Of a stretch of 64,000 nucleotides of DNA, positions 1-11,216 are shown in pieces. The position numbers and the translations under genes are program-made. Positions within the stretch are counted from its first letter, which is position 1, and each line of letters opens with the position of its first letter. The notes beneath the pieces were generated by a model. It was given only the letters and a program-made list of their open reading frames with translations. It was not told the origin of the DNA and searched no databases. This stretch comes from Apostichopus japonicus (taxonomy: Eukaryota > Echinodermata > Holothuroidea > Aspidochirotida > Stichopodidae): contig NC_092563.1 in NCBI RefSeq assembly GCF_037975245.1, positions 10,817,001 to 10,881,000 on the forward strand, given 5' to 3'.

Positions 1-289
1 ATATAATGCCTTGAGACAGTCTCATCTTTCAAAAATATACCTCATGGCAACTGCAGGTACCCTACACTGTCAAGTTTAATCTGTGTCCAAAGTAATGTTT
101 ATAAAATCCCCACAACATGAATCTTTGAGATATTGTTTAGAAATATGCCCCTTCATCATTAACATTTATAACTATATTCATGCAATAACAAGAGTTAAAA
201 AAATTGAAAACACCACAGACTTTAACTTATACATCTATTTACCAAAATTAATACAAAAAGAACGACATGTTTCGAAAGTAGCGACTTTC

Positions 290-690
290 ATCATCAGGTT
301 ACAGATGCAAAATGAACAAGTAATAGCAGACAAATGTACACTAGCAATAACACACAAGGAAAAGTAGATTAACTCAACAAAGATAACACTGGACAGTCAA
401 GCTGTTTGTTGAGATTAGGTTTATCCCGATTGATAATGTAGACTTTCTTTGATCCTAAGCTGGAGTTTAGTGGGAGCGGAGTCGATAATTTGAATGAGTT
501 GTTGTCACATAGCCGCTTACAGTTGGGAAATTTAGCTAAGTGTTTGTAAATATGTGAATTCTTATCGGTTTTTAGATGCTCAGAAATCTGTGGAACAAGA
601 GTACAGTATATGAATGAACATAATACAACAAAGAAATTGTTGTGGCGTAGACATACACAAGCTTGTCTTTCAGCATTATACAATAACTAA
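290..690 (-). pseudogene. Penelope-like element, GIY-YIG C-terminal remnant
   Basis: On the minus strand the open stretch includes ISEHLKTDKNSHIYKHL, then a Cys-containing turn (FPNCKRLCDNNSF), and ends in KPNLNKQLDCPVLSLL. This order (EH, SxIxxH, C, F, P-LN) is the C-terminal layout of the GIY-YIG endonuclease in Penelope-like retroelements. The middle part, IIDSAPTKLQLRIKESLHY, sits in another frame, so at least two frameshifts are present. Plus-strand bases 265-297 read, on the minus strand, as a 'CTGATGATGAAAG...CGAAAC' tail of the kind seen downstream of Penelope ORFs. The reverse transcriptase part is absent. It is a dead 3' fragment that lies upstream of the first visible nicotinamidase exon. 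Confidence 0.55.
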
Positions 691-720
691 AATAGTCATC
701 ATGGGGTTTACAGCGGCTTT

Positions 721-746
721 AAAAAAAAAAAAAAAAAAAAAAAAAA
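721..746. repeat. Poly-A tract
   Basis: About 26 consecutive A bases on the plus strand. It does not fit as the tail of the neighbouring minus-strand Penelope fragment, because it lies on its 5' side. It may be the tail of another, unrecognised retroposon or a simple repeat. Confidence 0.9.
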
Positions 747-1369
747 TCAGGAGAGCAAAATGCTTTCTCCAGTGAACTCTAGACTTAGTTGGTACATCCA
801 CCTTTAATAGTAAAAACAACCAAGTGCTTGATGTGGAGGTCAATATCATTTTAGATCTACAGAAGCTAAAGTTTGATAACCTTGTAACACCAAATTAAAG
901 GTTGGGTGAACTTCATACTTGATATGTATTTCTACATTGTTGTCAATAATGATCAAAAGCTGGAATATATTGTGTACAATGTTATCATAAACATATTTTC
1001 TACATTTGGAATTTTTATAGAAAGTTTGAGGAGAAAAGTTTAATAGTACATGGGTTATGGTGTATTTGAAACAAAAAGAAGAATGATTATTTGGTTGCCT
1101 GGCACTCTTCACTTATGCAGAGGATCCAACTGAATGATCCAGCACTGCCATGGACTGTGTCTCTAGAAACATGAGAGGGGATTGGGGTTGGGTGGATGTC
1201 AGGAACATACTTCTCCCACTGTTTAAAGTTAACAGTGGTAATTGACAGTTGTAAACTTGCAAAGAGCTTTTCATATAACACATTTATCATATTTAAATAG
1301 GGTTCCAGGTGCTTAAAAGGGTGTATTGTTTTATGTGTACCCTTGCATTTGATTTTTTCTCTGGAATAG
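747..1369. other. Unassigned sequence before the first visible exon
   Basis: AT-rich sequence with short minus-strand reading frames (846-1112, 1087-1290) that show no motif I recognise. The last 15 bases form the polypyrimidine tract and acceptor of the 1370 exon. Confidence 0.5.
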
Positions 1370-1494
1370 GTGCTGCACCCAAAGACTGCATTACTGGTGG
1401 TTGATGTTCAAAATGACTTTATCAGTGGGACTTTAGCCCTTAAAAACACTCCATCGGGACAGGATGGTGCTGAAGTTGTTCCTGTTATCAACAA
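1370..1494 (+). CDS. Naam: Nicotinamidase, internal exon with catalytic Asp (first visible exon)
   Basis: This exon encodes 41 codons plus two bases of a split codon. It opens after a TAG acceptor (1367-1369) and closes at a GTAAAG donor. The peptide holds TALLVVDVQNDF, the isochorismatase/nicotinamidase-fold strand whose first Asp (VVD) is the catalytic acid in PncA/Pnc1-type enzymes. The family hydrolyses nicotinamide to nicotinate and ammonia in the NAD+ salvage route used by many invertebrates but not vertebrates. The leftover AA joins the first A of the 10185 exon to make a Lys codon, which confirms the pairing. The exon starts inside the protein, so at least one upstream exon carrying the start Met is missing; I could not find it between 1 and 1369. 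Confidence 0.9.
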
Positions 1495-2469
1495 GTAAAG
1501 CTATATTCATGCAATATTGTCCTTTTCGTGCATTTACCACTTTTATTATGATTTATTAATGTATATTAAGACCATTAGTCACCATTGACGTCTTTTTAGC
1601 AGGGTAAAGAGTGTACATATAATTTGGAAAAGATTCTTAGAAAGTGTAGAGTGTTTTCTATTTTTCTGTCAAAATTTCATTAGCCCAAGTTGACAGTCAT
1701 GCAATCATATGGGTTGACTTGCCATGAAAATGATGTCCAATAGTTTTCTGTTTTATATTATGACATATACATTGTTCAACAAACCTATATTAATGTTATA
1801 TAACCATGTACATTCTACATTGCAACTTAAATCATCTTATTCAGTACTGGGAAGGAGCTTTCAATTGCATTACTATTAGGTGGTACTGCTGCCTCTGAAA
1901 GTTTGGTCCCTCTATAAAAAGACAAGCCAATGGAAACTTGATATGATAACAAAGTGTGCACTGTATTTGTTTATATTCAGACAAATCACCCAGTGTGTGC
2001 TAGTGCATATTTGGACCTCTCACATGGAGACTTTTTAATACTGAAGAGGATCAACCATTTATGATTCATAGTGTGAATGACAGTTTCAGTGTAGACACGG
2101 TTTCAGCTTTGAAGGGGCTTTTGATGTTATCACATGAATGTTACTAGTACCATTTTTTGAGAATTTAGGTAGTTTGCATCAAAATGTGTTGGTTTGCAGG
2201 TGCTTTACCCTGGAACACCCAGATGCCTGCTTTTGGCTCTGCACATTAATGCACGAAGCAATTTACAAATTCTTAGTTTTCAAAATTCTCTCCATGTTAT
2301 GTAAAATCTGCTTCTGATGTGCACCATTTAAAGCATGCTGTCTCATTCTCCACAATGTGTTCAATTGTATTTGTTTTCAGGGTCCTCTGGCATCTCGTTC
2401 CAATGTCTAAAGCTGGTAATGGAAACTTCTCTTCAGTGTGTCTTTCATATTTCTACAATATACCTAGGT

Positions 2470-3640
2470 TGATCCTTATTCACAACTTCATATGACCTTG
2501 GGAAACTTGTTTGTGCACCATTGCTTTTTTCCATTCCTGACTGTTCGTAGTTTGCAACATACGAACTGTGTCTCCCGACTTCAGTGCGGATAGTGGATGT
2601 GATCCTTTGTTGTAATGGTAGGCTTGTTTTGATTTCATCAATTCCAACTGCTCTGTGACCTCTGCTTGCAAAGCAGGTTTCAATTTAGATTGTAACTGGT
2701 TGGGAGTAATGTATTGGTCCTATGGCTAAATAAATGCTTGCAGGACTTGAGTCCATGTTTTGTGATGGTGTGTTTCTAAAACCAAATGCTTTGAAGGACT
2801 TGAGTCCATGTTTTGTGATGGTGTGTTTCTAAAACCAAATGCTTTGAAGGACTTGAGTCCATGTTTTGTGATGGTGTGTTTCTAAAACCAAACACTTTGC
2901 AAGACTTGAGTCCATGTTTTGTGATGGGGTGTTTCTAAAACCAAATGCTTTGCAGGACTTGAGTCCATGTTTTGTGATGGTGTGTTTCTAAAACCAAACA
3001 CTTTGCAGGACTTGAGTCCATGTTTTGTGATGGTGTGTTTCTAAAACCAAATGCTTTGCAAGACTTGAGTTCATGTTTTGTGATGGGGTGTTTCTAAAAC
3101 CAAATGATTTGAAGGACTTGAGTCCATTTTTTGTGATGGTGTGTTTCTAAAACCAAACACTTTGCAGGACTTGAGTCCATGTTTTGTGATGGTGTGTTTC
3201 TAAAACCAAACACTTTGCAGGACTTGAGTCCATGTTTTGTGGTGGTGTGTTTCTAAAACCATGGATCAGTTCCTGCCAATTTTTGCTTTCTTCATGATAG
3301 ACTTTGCCATCTTAATAGGGGAAGCCTGGGAATGACTTACTATGCTCAAGCTGCCATTTTTTTGCAAAAGTCTTAAATTTGTTTGAGCTGAATTTGGGGA
3401 GCATTGTCTGATGTATGAATACATATCTGGAATTCCTTGACGTGGAAAATGCCCTTCAGTTTGTGTATGACTGTGTTGGCTGTTGTGTTAATCAGGCAGT
3501 CTATCTCTTAGAATCCTGAGAAGTAGTCTACCATGATCAGGTAATTTAAGTTGTGGACATGGAAAAGATCCACTCTGACCTTAGGCCATTGTTTATTATC
3601 AACTTCATTTGGCCTGAGTGTTTTGGGAAAGACTGCCCAC
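2470..3640 (-). pseudogene. Gypsy integrase remnant, interrupted by a minisatellite
   Basis: The minus strand contains, around 3590-3510, VRVDLFHVHNLNYLIMVDYFSGF, matching the first catalytic Asp region (D.f...g..ylvmvDyfS). At 3300-3260 it reads YHEESKNWQELI followed by FRNTP, matching the region just past the catalytic Glu. The C-terminal frame 2480-2683 contains QAYHYNKGSHPLSALKSGDTV, the HxDxxxk.L..L..GD.V segment of Gypsy integrases. Between these parts lies a tenfold 53-bp repeat that is itself made of integrase codons. The gene is broken by frameshifts. Confidence 0.75.
2742..3261. repeat. 53-bp minisatellite, about 9.8 copies, inside the Gypsy integrase
   Basis: Unit starts fall at 2742, 2795, 2848, 2901, 2954, 3007, 3060, 3113, 3166 and 3219, an exact 53-base spacing. 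The unit runs from AGGACTTGAGTCCATG to CTAAAACCAAATGCTTTGC. Substitutions such as AATGC/AACAC and GGTG/GGGG mark sub-lineages. On the minus strand each unit encodes FRNTPSQNMDSSPA, a piece of the surrounding integrase. Because 53 is not a multiple of three, the frame shifts at each unit. Confidence 0.97.
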
Positions 3641-4760
3641 TTATCACTATGCCATCCTGAACAGATAACTCATCTCTACAATGAAAGAGAGCTGATACAC
3701 TTTGGAAGTACTGTATATACTTTGTGTGAGGTCACCCTTGGCTATGGTTGTCATTAGTGTTTGTAGTGTGCTGTCACTTGCTGTGTGTGTTCCTATTGAC
3801 TCTTTCCTGGTATCTGTTACCTTAAGTTGTCTGATCATATTGACATACTGGACTACTCTACCAGTTTCATCTTTTGGCATCCCAGGGATATTTGCCCTAC
3901 TAAGTGTATCAGCTAACTGCATTTGCTGCATGGCCTATAACCCAGGGTTATGTCATACTTTTGCATCCACAACAGCATACGCTGTGGTCGTTTTGGTGCC
4001 CTATGTAGCGGCCTTGAGACAATACTTTGGAGTGATTTGTGATCAGTTTGAACTGTAACATGTCGCCCATACGTATAATGGTGAAATCATTCCAACCCCA
4101 AAAGTGCAAATAGCAGCTCTTTATCTATTTGAGCATACCTTGTCTCTACGTCACTAAGTGCCCTGCTAGCAAATAATATTGGCTGAGCCTCTTGCATCAG
4201 AGTTGCACCAAGTCATGATTCTGATGTATCAGTTTGTATGGTTTAGTCCTTAGAGGAATTGTAAAGAACTGGTTCTGAAGTGACTAGATTCTGATATGAT
4301 CAAATGCCTTATCCTGAATCTCATGCCAGGACCATTCAGAACCTTTTAATGAGAGCTTTCTGAGTGGTTCACATGCATCGCTTAGCTCAGGCATTAATTA
4401 GCTTAGATAAGTTACAAAACCAATGAACCTTTGGACTGACTGAACATTTGTAGGGTTTTAGTTACAACCCTTCTTTGGATCAGGCTTAAGCCATTCGCTT
4501 GTTATTAGATGACTTATGATTTATACCTCATCTGTTCTAAATTTGACCTTGTCCTTATTCAAGTGCAAATTTTTCTCTTTACAGTACATCTCTTTACATC
4601 TCTTAACATTAGTCTGTTTACTTTCTGATCGTGATCTTTGATAGCCTCACTTTTGTGGAACCCTCACCATACAGGATGATGTTGTGTACAATACACTTCA
4701 TTCCTTTCAACCTTTCTAATGCCTGATGTTGCTGATGCTAGAACTTCTCTGGGGCTCTTC
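3640..4760 (-). pseudogene. Gypsy reverse transcriptase / RNase H remnant
   Basis: On the minus strand, 4760-4640 gives HQQHQALERLKGMK followed by IVHNIILYGEGS. This aligns with the usual FQrrq.qaLeGL.Gv..iaDDiLVyGeG, but the two catalytic Asp of the YxDD-type box are replaced by His-Asn. It is followed by VKFRTDEV at about 4540 and, near 4470-4440, a WLKPDPKK-like run, the common RT thumb segment. RNase H ends in QLADTLSRANIP (about 3930-3890), the 'DaLSRa' terminus of this family. Multiple stops and frame changes show it is inactive. Confidence 0.7.
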
Positions 4761-4787
4761 TGTTCAAGCTGAAGGGGAGCCTCAGCC

Positions 4788-5000
4788 TCAGCCAATTTCT
4801 ATTGGCTGCTCTATTTTGTCATATTTGACCTCTATGAAACCCATTGCCTGGACAGTATCGCTGCCAAGCAGAGGTACTGCTCTGTCATGATCTATGACAA
4901 CAAACTTGACCCTGTCTTTTGTACCATTGTTTGGATTAATCGTTCTAAGTTTGCATTTACCTATTAGTGTTGTAGTCCCCCCATTATACATGGATAACAA
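4788..5000 (-). pseudogene. Gypsy aspartic protease (retropepsin) remnant
   Basis: The 70-codon minus-strand frame contains MYNGGTTTLIGKCKL, then FVVIDHDRAVPLLGSDT and AMGFIEV. This is the second half of a retropepsin: the flap ('yNG..i...G.c.l'), the 'F.VvD....PLLG...' strand and the 'lglI.v' end. The catalytic DSG should lie just upstream, near 5060-5100, where the plus strand reads as GSTC on the minus strand in a different frame ('VDSGST' follows from 5064-5084). The fragment runs directly into RT active-site sequence, so part of RT is missing. Confidence 0.65.
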
Positions 5001-5399
5001 CTGCCTGGTCTGATAGAGACTAATCTAACCTTGCTCACCAATCTTCTTTAACACTATAAGTGGAATAATATTGCATGTTGACCCACTGTCAACCTGAAAT
5101 GCAACCCTTGCACCCCCCAATGATGAGGTTAAGCATAGATGTGTCCTTGATCATACTTTTAGTCTATACAATACACACTATCAGTCTCCTTTGGGTGTAG
5201 TATTTAAAGTTGACCATGTTGACATCTTCATACTCATCCTCTGAATTGGAGCTTGAGCCACTCTTGATTTCAGCCTCCTCTGCAACAGCATATACTTTTG
5301 GGCTGAATTTCTTCTTAACCATGGTGTCCTTGGGTCATTTTGAGAATTTTGGTAGTTGATGATTTGCATGTAGATGAAGCATTTGTTAAGCGTGGTGGT

Positions 5400-5840
5400 A
5401 CTTTGTTCCCGTGATATATGAGGGATTGCATACTTTATTGTGTGTCTCTATAGTCTTTATTCTCTCTTTAGAGAGCTCAGCTGAGTGACACATCTCCTCA
5501 CATGATTTGAGCGTAAGCTTCTGTACTCTATGAATCCTCTCCTAAGTGATGAGTTTTGAATAACCCACACTATACGGTCCCTCATGAGTGAATCATGCAG
5601 TAAGTCATATTTGCATGTACCTGGTAGCTGTTTAATCGGTTAAATATTGATCTAGTGGCTCACCTGGTTTGGTTCCTTGTGAAGAACTTATAGCGTTCAA
5701 CTGTCTCGTTTTGCTTTGGATTGCAGTACGTATCAAATGCTGCAAGTAAGTCACCTATCTTTGGTGTAGAAACCGCACTGGCTTCCGCAGGTTTAAGAGT
5801 GTCCCATGTTTGTTTCATAATATCGAAAGTTCAGTAAGTT
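5400..5840 (-). pseudogene. Gypsy gag remnant
   Basis: On the minus strand, 5819-5668 translates without a stop and includes FDTYCNPKQNETVERYKFF, the F-xxYCxPKxNExxER-xxF signature of Ty3/Gypsy capsid proteins. Further along (about 5590-5460) come DLLHDSLMRDRIVWVI and, in a shifted frame, KLTLKSCEEMCHSAELSKER, matching the conserved 'dsLIRDRIV...LTLekA..iC...E' capsid C-terminus. At least two frame changes separate these blocks. A zinc knuckle could not be read with confidence downstream. Confidence 0.75.
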
Positions 5841-6030
5841 TAACTTTTTACAGATTGTAAGACAGATTAATTCTCTTTTCATTTTTTAACACTATGTAGC
5901 TACTCTAACTTGTAATTTTTTAAATTTTCATCAGTTACGTGACAATGTCAATTAAAAAAGTTGTCAATATTTTGCAGCTGCAACTGCCAATTTTGTTATC
6001 GCCAGACACGCAAATATTCAAAACTTTTCA
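5821..6030 (+). repeat. Dispersed repeat, about 210 bp, second copy inside the hAT MITE at 13492
   Basis: Sequence from ATCGAAAGTT through CTACTCTAACTTGT to TTTATCGCCAGACACGC-like text is repeated with moderate divergence at 14738-14950, in the same orientation. The second copy lies near the right end of a hAT MITE, so this one is probably a fragment of the same family. It abuts the 5' end of the Gypsy gag remnant. Confidence 0.75.
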
Positions 6031-7373
6031 GGGGGCTATCGCCCCTGGGCCCTTACATCAGATTCCACCCCTTGACCCCATCAGGGCCCTAAGGCGGGCC
6101 CCTGGACCCCATGCCCTTATGCTCGCATGCTTTGCATGCTGGGTGTGTTGGATGCGTGAACACTGGCGGGAAATACTGTAAGCAGTTGTTTGAAGTGTGT
6201 TCACAGGAAATTAAACAAGGTTTTCCTAAACTGCGACTTTTGGGGGTTGGGCAGTTTCATACACACGAAAATATTACTTCAAATTTTAGACATAGATGAT
6301 GCATCCATGCAGAAAGTTAGAAACAGAAGAGATGTGAGCATGTGAAAGCAGTTGAGGGATCTTAAATTCATGAATAAAAACATATTGCTAAAAGCTACAT
6401 GAATGCATTTAGTGATTTCAGAGCTGGCTCCCGTTCTTGGAAAAAAAGACTCCCAGTCATTCATTTATTTATATTTGTGTTCATATTAATATTGTATATT
6501 ATTATATTTTTTCATTTCACTATTAGTTATTATATTTCAGGGATTCGAGAGAGATTAGCTTTGCGCTAACCGATTTAAATAAATAATAGAGATTTGATTT
6601 ACGGATTTAAGATTACTTAAAATGCCAACAGCCTCTCCTTATGAAACGAATAGCACATAATATCTTATAGGCTGGTTGGTGGGAGGTACGGTAGATTATG
6701 AAATCCCGTTGCGAGGGCTGAGCGAGTGTACAGAGGGCTGGACATTGCACTCGGCATGCAAATAATAACTGGACAGTTTTGGAAACCCACACTATGCTAG
6801 TTATTTCAACATGCGCATTGAAATTGTTGATACCCAAGAGCAGATATATGTAATAGCTGAACAAAGGCACAAAGCAATATTGAAAAATAATAATAAAAAC
6901 AGCAAATAAGATTCATAATTCAAAATTTATCATTGTAATCACTCTTTTGTGAAAGGATTGGTAGGCCTACAACATGAAATTGAAACACAGTAGAAGACTT
7001 TCAGTTGATCTCAGGTAGTTTTTTTGATCCAGTCCACATGCGCCATGGACTCGTAATAACATACAGTAAAGACTATAATTTTGCATTTCAGACATGTATT
7101 TGAGGCATAAAGCTGACAAATCAACCTTGTGTTTAACTGCCTTTATATAAGCAGATCCAAGAAAACGGACTGAGAAAGACTTTTAGCAGAGTGTTCTTTT
7201 ACATTTCTGAACGATATATGTATAATTTTACCTGCTTAATAGTCTTCTAAATTGTTAATTAAATTTAGTGAATAAAATACAAGATTTGTTAATGCTGATG
7301 CAAACTTTTTTCCGGGGCAATTAAGGGAGGGCACAAAGAAAAAAACATAACGACTGCATTCGCAAAATATAAT
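6031..7373. other. Intronic sequence without recognised gene
   Basis: It begins with a GC-rich patch (6030-6180, many GGGCCC-like blocks), then AT-rich sequence. The stretch around 6667-6700 (GGCTGGTTGGTGGGAGGTACG) is loosely similar to 16882-16920, hinting at a shared old repeat. Small reading frames here show no motif. Confidence 0.5.
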
Positions 7374-7381
7374 TCTCATAG

Positions 7382-8519
7382 CAGGGTTGGCCGGTTTTAA
7401 CCGGGTGGTTTAAACCGGGGGGTTTTGACCACCTAAAAGTGGTCAAAACTGGTCAAAACTAATTTTGTGCATAAACTGACATGTTTGTCAACCCAATAAA
7501 GATTTTTATCAACAGCAAGTATCTAAACAATGTAGGCCCCTATCAAGCAATGTTCAAAGGACACATGTGGAATACAGATATACAATATTATCAAAGAGTA
7601 CAGTAGGCCTACTGACACATATATAAATTGAAGAACTTTTATTTCCATGAAACTTCCTAACTACAATTTACATTCTAAAGTTAAAATGCAATTGAACTTG
7701 GAACAACTAATTAACTACTGTACAGCTCAAAAAAGGCATGTCAAGACTTCTGTTGATTTATCAGTACAGGGCAATTCTGTTAAAAGGTAAAAACCCCTTA
7801 TTGGCAAAAAAATTTGGTCAAAAAGTACAATTGGTGTCGGATGTACAGTACATCTCCAAAAAATGCCAACTTTAAATCATCTGTTTCTCAACACTTGTTC
7901 CCAATTGAGCTACTTAACTTGCATCATTTAATTAGTGAAAAGATACAACTAATATGTCTGATACTAATTATCAAAATGTAAATTACATTTTGCATATTCC
8001 CGCTACATTCGTTGGTTGGTGTTCAAATATTTTGCACGAGTACAGTACGTCCGACACCCACCATATATATAAAGGTGATTTCTTGCAATTGCAACCATGC
8101 TGATAATTGTATGATGAGGATATTTGATTGCAGTCCGTCTGTGGTTGAGAGGACAAATATCTAGAGTAGTACTGTAGGCCTAGTACGGTGTACCTCATAA
8201 GAACATTAAAGTTGAAGCATAGCCTAGTCAGAACATACATGTGACATCTTCATCAGCTTCACATTTTTGTATATATTTTCATACTGATTCTTGGGAAGAG
8301 AAGCAACCAAATGGGAGAATACCCAAGAACAGATATTATGAACACTCCAATGGTATGCATTATACTTCACACTACCCAAGACCATCTGCAGAACTTTGTC
8401 GGGTGCTTCCGAATTAATGTTGAGTTTTGACCGGTTTAAACCTAGTTTTTACCGGTTTAAACCAAGTTTAAACCGCTTTGTGGTCAAAACAGGTTTTGAC
8501 CACTCAAAACCCAACCCTG
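7382..8519. mobile_element. hAT-type non-autonomous DNA transposon (MITE), 1,138 bp
   Basis: The terminal inverted repeat begins CAGGGTTGG and ends CCAACCCTG. Both ends carry many subterminal copies of GGTTTAAACCGG and TTTTGACCAC blocks. The 8-bp target duplication TCTCATAG is perfect at 7374-7381 and 8520-8527. An 8-bp duplication with short imperfect TIRs fits the hAT superfamily. No transposase-like reading frame is present inside; the longest frame (7983-8240, minus) shows no domain. Confidence 0.9.
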
Positions 8520-8527
8520 TCTCATAG

Positions 8528-10184
8528 GCATCAATGTATCAAATGTATGATAGCACCTTTGTAATAACACTGCTCAAAATCAACTGTGTCTCGGGTGTGG
8601 TGTAACTGAAATACAGCATGGGAACATTTTATTTCCGCTATTGCCTTTGTCTACGCAAACGTGAAACTAATCTACTCATCTTTCCCTATTCTTGACCTCA
8701 AATATTTAAATGACTGCTTACACCTTCAGCTTATATACTCATATTTGATACATTGCAGTCCAAAGTTAACAATATGTCTCATTAGAGGATGTATACTCTG
8801 GAAATGATAAAGATTTCTCAAGCAGAAGGCTAAGAGAAGGTTTATCATGCAAAATGATAAAAAAGAGAGGCAAAGGAAATGCAGGCCTCTTCTATGTTTC
8901 GAAATTAATGAGGGCAAAGTGCCAGCGTAAAAAGTTAACATTTGAAGAAAGTAAAAAACACTTTGTGAGCTTTTTCAAGCAGTTCAGGTCCCTTGTCTCC
9001 TCGTAAGAAGCTTCACGATAACGAACTTGAGTGGCGACAATCCAGTTAACAAAGGTCTCCTCCTGGAAAGAGAAGACCGTTTTATTGTAACTCTGTAAGA
9101 TAATAGTTTTCTTCCTCCAAAATCTCCTATTTACTTACAACAGTAATGTATGCATACTGAAGCAACGGAGCTCAATTTATTCCCTGCTGTACTGTGATTA
9201 CTGTAATATATATAAGCACAAATTTGAGCTCATTTAAAATATTTTATTATAATGTTTTACAACAGTTTTTAAACTGTTTCTTTGCAAACCTGTTGAGTTT
9301 TACATCTGTCCAAATGGCACGAACGTTAACATGCATCATTTTATAAATTTTTGTTGCTATTACTTTTTGTTGGGAGGGTAAGGGGGGGGGGGGGGTGAAT
9401 AGTGCTCTCTTCTGAACTTGTTGGCTACAATTTGAGATATAGTGTGTTTTAGTCTAAACGTATTTCTGTTGTAAGTTATAAGGTTTTGAGTTCCATTAAA
9501 AGTCTATCAACAATGCATAACATGATGACTCTTGTTTTCTGTTTTGTACTTCTTTGTTTGTATTAACACAAAGGGGTTCAGTCCTAGCTTTTCCTTCCCT
9601 GCAGGAATATATTCATGTAGTAACTTTTCTCTCATCCTAAATCTGTGTTATTGTTAATATGTTACACAGAAACATAGTTACAACTTCTTAAGATAGTTGA
9701 GGTCTTGGGATGACATGTACACAGGTCAGTTTTAAATGCAAGTCTTCCACTCAACATAGTACATGTTAATAATAGTACATTTCAGCTATACGCTCTACTG
9801 TCTCGATTGCTCATTGAAGCGCTATAATCCCTTATGCTCTGTGAAACTATAAAATTACTTCACATAAGTGATCTTGTGTTCATTCTTATCTTGCTTATTT
9901 TATAAAACCTTCTTAACCATGTGTGGTATAGCCAGATAAAGCAGCCACTATGCAGTAGAAATTTTGCACCTTCAGTGTATTAGGGGACTGTTAGCCTAAT
10001 GCTTACAAGCAAGGTACCATAGTGCCACTGGGCTCTTGTTTAAGTTTTTTTCCTTTACAATTACATGATATGGTTTGGTTTGTATGCTTGAGATGCTTTC
10101 ATATCTATGGTGGGGCTGAACTGCTAATACAATATGCTACTTTTGAGTTATTGTAAATTTAGGCAATGTTTTTCTTTGTTTCAG
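8528..10184. other. Intron sequence, no gene seen
   Basis: AT-rich intron ending in the polypyrimidine tract and CAG acceptor at 10184. It contains a run of about 14 G at 9382-9395. Around 10012-10045 is a copy of the short 'AGTGCC..TGGGCTCTTGTTT' motif that also ends the repeat cluster near 40460-40488. Confidence 0.5.
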
Positions 10185-10299
10185 AATCCTAGATGACTGG
10201 AAATTTGATCTTGTGGCTTATTCTCAAGATTGGCATCCATATGATCATATATCTTTTATTGACAATGTTATGTTAAGGAAAACACATCCTTCCAGCAAG
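10185..10299 (+). CDS. Naam: Nicotinamidase, internal exon with metal-binding Asp/His residues
   Basis: This exon encodes one base of a split codon plus 38 codons, between a TTTCAG acceptor and a GTAAGC donor. The central peptide AYSQDWHPYDHISF matches the family metal site: the Asp and His of DWH and the following His correspond to the D-x-H...H ligands that hold Fe/Zn next to the active site. The phase fits the 1370-1494 exon (phase 2) and the 17784 exon (phase 0). The intron before it is about 8.7 kb and contains a Gypsy relic and a hAT MITE. Calling this nicotinamidase rather than another isochorismatase-like hydrolase rests on the full set of motifs across exons. Confidence 0.92.
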
Positions 10300-10494
10300 G
10301 TAAGCTCTTTCACCTTTTGGACCAGGAAACAGCTATAATCTTTAGAGTACAAGTTCCTTTTTGACATTGTAATTGACAATTTTGTTAGTTTTTGTCTTTC
10401 GGCTTATTCATTAAAGAGTTATTATGTTTTCCTAAACTGTCAGTGAACTTTTAATTTTGGTCAAGATGTAGTCAAGTTGGTATTGTATGATAGT

Positions 10495-11010
10495 ATGTGA
10501 TGCCCTAGCTTGTAAACATGGTATCTCAAGAAGGAAATAAGTGATTGATGTCATGCTTGGTGTATACATTAGTCAGGGTCAGTAGATGATCCCTATTGTT
10601 TGTGGTGGGGCTATCATGCATATTATTGAGTAGGTGGGGCTTAAGTAAAATTCTTAAAATATCAATATAACTCTTCAACTGCATGTCCGATTTAGTTCAT
10701 ACTTGGTATGGTGATGTAAGTTCATAGTATGTATGTTCTTTGCAACAAGAGCTTTGACTCCATTAGTTGTTATGATGAGGTGGGGCTTGAAAGGAAATCA
10801 TTTAAGCAGCTTATAAACATGATATCTCAACGACCACAATTTGGGTCAATGTCATACTTTGTGGATATGATGAGTAGACGTGCCCTATTGTTTTTGGTTC
10901 CCATCTCATGCATATTAGTGAGTGGGTGGGGCTAAACATAACTCTTCTAAATGTCAATATCTCTGCAACTGTATGTCCGATTAAGTTCATTCTTGGTATG
11001 GTGATGTAAC
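10495..11010 (+). repeat. Two tandem copies of an approximately 290-bp dispersed repeat
   Basis: Blocks such as 'TGTCCGATT.AGTTCAT.CTTGGTATGGTGATGTAA' occur at 10684 and again at 10974, and 'CTATTGTTT..GGT' and 'TCATGCATATTA.TGAGT.GGTGGGGCT' recur between them. A related, more diverged copy lies at 23270-23560. It is intronic and has no coding potential that I can see. Confidence 0.75.
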
Positions 11011-11065
11011 TACATAGTATGTACATGTTCTTTGTTACATCAATTAGGCCCACATTTTTTGGGGC

Positions 11066-11216
11066 CATCAAGGCCTCAATAATTCTGGGCACATTTTTGG
11101 GCCAGTTGAGCCCAAATTTTATTTCCACCTCAAATGCATATTGGTACATTTGGTACATTTTGGTACATTTGGTACATTTTTTGGGCTTGAATTTGTGGGG
11201 CCCAATATTTTAAGCA
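11066..11216. repeat. Short tandem repeat TTGGTACATTT with flanking imperfect inverted repeats
   Basis: TTGGTACATTT/TTTGGTACATTT occurs four times between about 11149 and 11182. Flanking words (GGGCC, TTTTTTGGGC, GGCCC) recur in both orientations, suggesting a small hairpin-forming segment. Confidence 0.7.

Larger units (their letters stand above)
2370..5840 (-). mobile_element. Decayed Ty3/Gypsy retrotransposon copy (gag-PR-RT-RH-IN order on minus strand)
   Basis: Reading the minus strand from high to low coordinate gives gag (5400-5840), aspartic protease (4788-5000), reverse transcriptase (about 4100-4760), RNase H tail (about 3850-4100), a linker (3647-3850) and integrase (2470-3640). 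The order is that of Ty3/Gypsy. Every domain carries frameshifts or stops, and the 5' half of RT appears deleted between PR and the active-site region. I found no LTRs. The element sits in the intron between the 1370 and 10185 exons, antisense to the host gene. Confidence 0.8.

Noticed and set aside
3702-4058. 118-codon plus-strand frame with hydrophobic segments resembling a membrane protein
   Set aside because: It is the antisense shadow of the Gypsy RNase H/linker region, which has clear family motifs on the minus strand.
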